A stretch of DNA of 64,000 nucleotides, from the NCBI RefSeq assembly GCF_030269445.1, contig NZ_BSTJ01000001.1, forward strand, positions 397,898 through 461,897, written 5' to 3'. Numbering within the stretch: position 1 is the first letter of the stretch; every line of letters starts with the position of its first letter. The DNA comes from Actinoallomurus iriomotensis (lineage in GTDB: Bacteria; Actinomycetota; Actinomycetes; Streptosporangiales; Streptosporangiaceae). Below, piece after piece: positions 61,565 to 64,000 of the stretch. Made by a program: the position numbers and the translations under genes. The notes beneath the pieces are model-generated. The model had not been told where the DNA came from and ran no database searches. It was given only the letters and a program-made list of their open reading frames with translations.

Positions 61565-62548
61565 GTGATTCGCCGCGTAGCCGTGGCCACCGCCGGAGAC
61601 CTGGTCTTCGACCCGGCACTTCCCGCCGCCATGCTCGCAGACGTGCGCTCCGGTTCGGGTGAGCTGCTCGTCACGGGTCCGGGGACACCGCCCGGCTCCC
61701 ACCGCTTCCGTCGCCAACGTGTCATGTCGGGCGCGCTGACCTGGTGCGTCGTCATCGTCTCGGTCGGGACGCTGGAGCACGTGACCGGCGGGTGGTGGGC
61801 GTGGCCTGCCGGGGTGCTCGGTGCGCTGACCTTTCTGCCCTGGAACGCGGTCGATCGGCGCCGCGATCGCGAACCCGTGGTGGCGGGTTCTGTCGCGATG
61901 CTGTTCCCGTGGGCGCTGTTCCCAGGCCTCGCAGGCTTGGCAGTGTGCGCGTTTCTGCTGCTCATGGTCTACGCGGGTTTCGTCGCCGACTGCGGGGGAG
62001 GGACGACCCACGTGGTGGGGCGTGATCGCGTCGTCTCGCTCGCCGACCTCGACGAGGCCGAACGCGCGCGGCTGTCACGGGTACGGGCGGCTCGCGAGCG
62101 GGTGGAGGAGGCCCAGCGACTGCTGACTCCGGGCTTCGACGGGACACTCGTGCTCACGGCGCTTCGGGAGGAAGAGTGGGGGCTCGCCACGCGGATGAGA
62201 GAGATGACGCCGCACGCGGCCGAGGCGGCCGGGAGAGCCGACGAGACGGTGATCGAGCTTGTCGAACAGTACGTCCGCCCGGTGGAACGGGCGATCCAGG
62301 CACACCGGGAGTGGGAGCGGATCCAGCGGGCGGCCGGCGGCGACGAGGCTCATGCCGGACTGCTCGCTCGTGCGGAGGCCGGGTCGAGGTCGGAGGACAC
62401 GGCCGAGCCCTCCGACCTCGACGGCGATCTCACTCTGGAAGCGGCGCGCCGGGCATGTGAGGAACTCACGGCCGAGGCGATGAGAGCCAACGTCTGGCTG
62501 CTCAACGCCCTGCACGGCGGCGAGGAGGACGACCTTTCCGACGAGTGA
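61565..62548 (+). CDS. Hypothetical membrane protein with helical cytoplasmic domain
   Basis: 327 residues. I do not recognise a family. The N-terminal ~55 residues are soluble; two to three membrane segments follow (about 52-75, 78-93 and 104-138: MLFPWALFPGLAGLAVCAFLLLMVYAGF in pieces). A charged, probably coiled-coil region (about 155-325) follows with SLADLDEAERARLSRVRAARERVEEAQRLL. It starts 12 bp after the TetR stop in the same direction, so the two may be co-transcribed, but no functional link is evident. GTG start at 61565. Confidence 0.6.
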   Translation: MIRRVAVATAGDLVFDPALPAAMLADVRSGSGELLVTGPGTPPGSHRFRRQRVMSGALTWCVVIVSVGTLEHVTGGWWAWPAGVLGALTFLPWNAVDRRRDREPVVAGSVAMLFPWALFPGLAGLAVCAFLLLMVYAGFVADCGGGTTHVVGRDRVVSLADLDEAERARLSRVRAARERVEEAQRLLTPGFDGTLVLTALREEEWGLATRMREMTPHAAEAAGRADETVIELVEQYVRPVERAIQAHREWERIQRAAGGDEAHAGLLARAEAGSRSEDTAEPSDLDGDLTLEAARRACEELTAEAMRANVWLLNALHGGEEDDLSDE

Positions 62549-62600
62549 CACGAGTCCACCGCCCGTGGATCAGCGCCCCGCGCCGCCGCCCGGCCGGCGC

Positions 62601-62720
62601 TTACAGCACCTTGAGGTAGCGGTCCCGCTCGTACTCGGTGACCTGGCGGCGGTAGTCCTCCCACTCCGCGCGCTTGTTGCGCAGGAACTGATCAACCGCG
62701 TCCGCTACATGCGACACCAT
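62601..62720 (-). pseudogene. glnA2: 3' fragment of glutamine synthetase glnA2
   Basis: On the minus strand a frame ending in TAA (62601-62603) encodes VDQFLRNKRAEWEDYRRQ followed by VTEYERDRYLKVL. I recognise this as the C terminus of a type I glutamine synthetase of the glnA2 kind (LRNKRxEWxDYRxQVTxxExxRYL). Only about 28-35 residues remain. Beyond 62720 the sequence has no similarity to glutamine synthetase and the frame holds no more of the gene. glnE on the same strand lies 5 kb away; in mycobacteria glnA2 directly neighbours glnE. The fragment is therefore the displaced 3' end of glnA2, most likely left by insertion of an element whose far end is outside the window. An ATG at 62720-62718 is fortuitous. 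Confidence 0.75.
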
Positions 62721-62828
62721 GCACCCGCTAGCCGCTGACCTGCATACGAGCGGTCGTCATTGGTCATTGTCGGCCACCCTCGGCCGCCCTTCCACGGCCC
62801 ACAGACGGCCCCAGCAAACGCCCCCCTG

Positions 62829-62861
62829 TGTTCCAGCCGGTTCACGTCCCTTGCTGGAACA
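62829..62861. repeat. Inverted repeat TGTTCCAGC / GCTGGAACA
   Basis: Perfect 9-bp arms at 62829-62837 and 62853-62861 with a 15-base spacer. The same 9-mer recurs at 63080-63088. It could be a binding site for an element-encoded protein, or a terminator. Confidence 0.65.
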
Positions 62862-62868
62862 TAGAGGC

Positions 62869-62940
62869 GTGTATCCCTGATGTATCCCAGGTTTCCACTG
62901 GTCACAGCACTAGGGATACATCGGATACATCGGATACACC
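62869..62940. repeat. Iteron-like GGATACATC repeats in opposite orientations
   Basis: On the plus strand GGGATACATC, GGATACATC and GGATACACC follow each other at 62913-62940. Inverse units GTGTATCCC and TGATGTATCCC lie at 62869-62888. Five copies of a GGATACAYC motif thus face each other across 24 bases. Such arrays resemble iterons or arm-type sites of recombinases. Confidence 0.75.
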
Positions 62941-63278
62941 CTGAAAGGCGTCGGCCGTGCCGTGCTCCCGCCCCGTGCAAAGGGGCGGACCACAGTTAGT
63001 CACCCATTGACGGCGAGGTTCCGGCCAGGCCGGTGCCGCTCGGTCTATGAGGCTCGGAGGCGACTCACCTCACCCCCACTGTTCCAGCCCTTCGGTGTGC
63101 GAGGACACATTGAAGCGCGATGTCCCCCACCGCGCCCCTCATGCTTCCTTAGGTCAAAGGCGATTGAGGGACACGGCGGACACGTCAGGGCTGATGGCGT
63201 GCCACCTGGCAGAGGGCACCCCCGGACCAGCCGTCGTTACGTGACTCGTCGTGGACGAGCCGGATGGGTATGGTTCGG

Positions 63279-63935
63279 CTAATGATGGTTGCACTGTCTC
63301 GTTGTCCGATCGTTTTCTTCACACAGGATGACGGTCATCGGGATTTTGATCTTCTCGCTTTTTCCCATCGACAGATAGGTGAGAAGGAAGCCGTCGATAC
63401 GACCGGTTTCATCACCGCTCCGGACTAGCTGGACCGCCAGCTCCACGGACCTTTGTCCGGAATCATCTCGGCTGCTGCCCAGAACCGTCCCGGCAGCACC
63501 GCATGTGCCGTCCACAGTCTGGGGCCGAACGGGATCGAACCCAAGGGCCTTGAGTGACCGGGGCTCCAGTGCGATCTGTAGCCCGCCTTGATCCGCAGGG
63601 TTCGCCCGTATAGCAAAGCCGGTGACCGCGATACCACCCTTCGTCGCGATCGGACCAACGCTGGCTATCCGCACGCTGCCCGGGGCATCCAAACAGAAGA
63701 CACCCAGACCCGCAGAATAGGCATGATCCCTTTTGGCCGGAAATGCCATACCCGCAGATGCACCGGTACCGGGGCGAACCAAACGTGGCACCTCCGCGGA
63801 GACACCGGATCCGTCATCGTCCGCGCCGTGGCCGGCCTGGCCACCGCCGGAGCATCCCGCTCCGGCGAGTTGGACGGCCAGGCCGGCACAGAGCGTCGCC
63901 CCGATTCGGCGAGTCGCATGAGTTCTCAGCATCAT
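63279..63935 (-). CDS. Hypothetical lipoprotein
   Basis: 218 residues from the ATG at 63935 (MMLRTHATRRIGATLCAGLAVQLAGAGCSGG). A signal peptide ends in the lipobox LAGAGC, so it should be a lipid-anchored surface protein. The mature part begins Gly/Asp-rich and has strands such as SVRIASVGPIATKGGIAVTGFAIRANP. It contains three further cysteines after the anchor (GVFCLD, GTCGAAG, LCEEND) plus one near the end (RQCNHH). No family recognised. Codon choice is less GC-biased than in neighbouring genes (for example TTT, ATT and GAT are frequent at the 3' end), fitting an acquired region. A longer frame reaches 63974. Confidence 0.65.
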   Translation of the reverse strand: MMLRTHATRRIGATLCAGLAVQLAGAGCSGGGQAGHGADDDGSGVSAEVPRLVRPGTGASAGMAFPAKRDHAYSAGLGVFCLDAPGSVRIASVGPIATKGGIAVTGFAIRANPADQGGLQIALEPRSLKALGFDPVRPQTVDGTCGAAGTVLGSSRDDSGQRSVELAVQLVRSGDETGRIDGFLLTYLSMGKSEKIKIPMTVILCEENDRTTRQCNHH

Positions 63936-64000
63936 CAGGCGGGATCGGAGTTCATCTCCGGGGAGGACGCCCATCCCGAACTTGTGGACCCGCAGAGCTT

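Larger units (their letters stand above)
62721..63278. other. Gene-poor, repeat-bearing junction of a probable integrated element
   Basis: About 560 bp without a convincing gene; short open frames exist but lack family features. Base composition is visibly less GC-rich than the rest of the window. It contains the inverted repeats described at 62829-62861 and 62869-62940. A third copy of TGTTCCAGC lies at 63080-63088. GGACAC/TGTCCC units lie around 63103-63125. Confidence 0.6.

Noticed and set aside
62705-62980. 91-codon minus-strand frame across the glnA2 fragment junction
   Set aside because: It is in a different frame from the glutamine synthetase remnant and contains the GGATACATC repeats; coding is implausible.
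1-64000. CRISPR array, rRNA or tRNA genes
   Set aside because: No regularly spaced repeat-spacer pattern and no recognisable rRNA or tRNA sequence seen by eye; a tRNA scan would be needed to be certain for tRNAs.

Overview
The window is uniformly high in GC, about 70% or more by eye, with frequent GTG starts and dense ATGA/GTGA overlaps. Its backbone has the order seen in Actinobacteria: ctaC/ctaD/ctaF, adenosine kinase, erpA-type protein, pepA, lpdA, E2, lipB, DUF4191, RDD, glnA, glnE and glnA2. I read it as the chromosome of a filamentous actinomycete, plausibly Streptosporangiales (Actinomadura-like). The order is inferred from gene content only. I saw no rRNA, tRNA or CRISPR array.

Layout. 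1-3238: end of a receiver-like protein, trpD, an L,D-transpeptidase lipoprotein. 2843-5750: cytochrome c oxidase operon. 5872-10315: sulfur, Fe-S and cofactor genes (cysteine desulfurase, TusA-like protein, adenosine kinase, ErpA-like carrier, nadA). 10312-14581: a regulator with two MerR domains, the envelope-stress set pspA-pspAA-htpX-pspAB, and a DUF3043 protein. 14628-16923: aldo/keto reductase, small protein, DsbA-like protein. 16970-23149: a cobalamin riboswitch followed by an ECF-type transporter and cobU/cobS, a cobalamin/cobinamide uptake and salvage operon. 23290-30465: pepA, lpdA, 2-oxoacid dehydrogenase E2, epimerase, peptidase, lipB. 30447-35441: accessory genes where lipA would be expected, including a tandem pair of C39-like secreted proteins. 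35609-39456: DUF4191, RDD, glnA behind a clear GlnR box, HAD, OsmC. 39537-43933: GH84 glycosidase and two PAP2 membrane proteins.

44627-53777 is the most notable part: a compact class II lanthipeptide cluster of the cinnamycin/duramycin type. It has a SARP regulator, a DurN/Cinorf7-like lysinoalanine synthase, a precursor with the 19-residue core CQTSCSWGPITAVCDGTTK, a LanM, a CinX-like Asp hydroxylase and a DrrAB-type exporter. All ring-forming positions of cinnamycin are kept, but the hydrophobic positions that contact phosphatidylethanolamine differ. The LanM carries two long low-complexity inserts. The hydroxylase has a Nif11-like N-terminal segment. The two exporter genes are separated by about 680 bp of degenerate sequence.

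54336-62548: glnE, a WYL regulator, a SnoaL-like protein, a divergent MFS/TetR pair with a shared operator array, and a membrane protein. At 62601 a 3' fragment of a second glutamine synthetase (glnA2 type) lies directly against lower-GC, repeat-rich, gene-poor DNA and a lipoprotein gene, up to the window end. This looks like one end of an integrated element inserted in the 3' end of glnA2.
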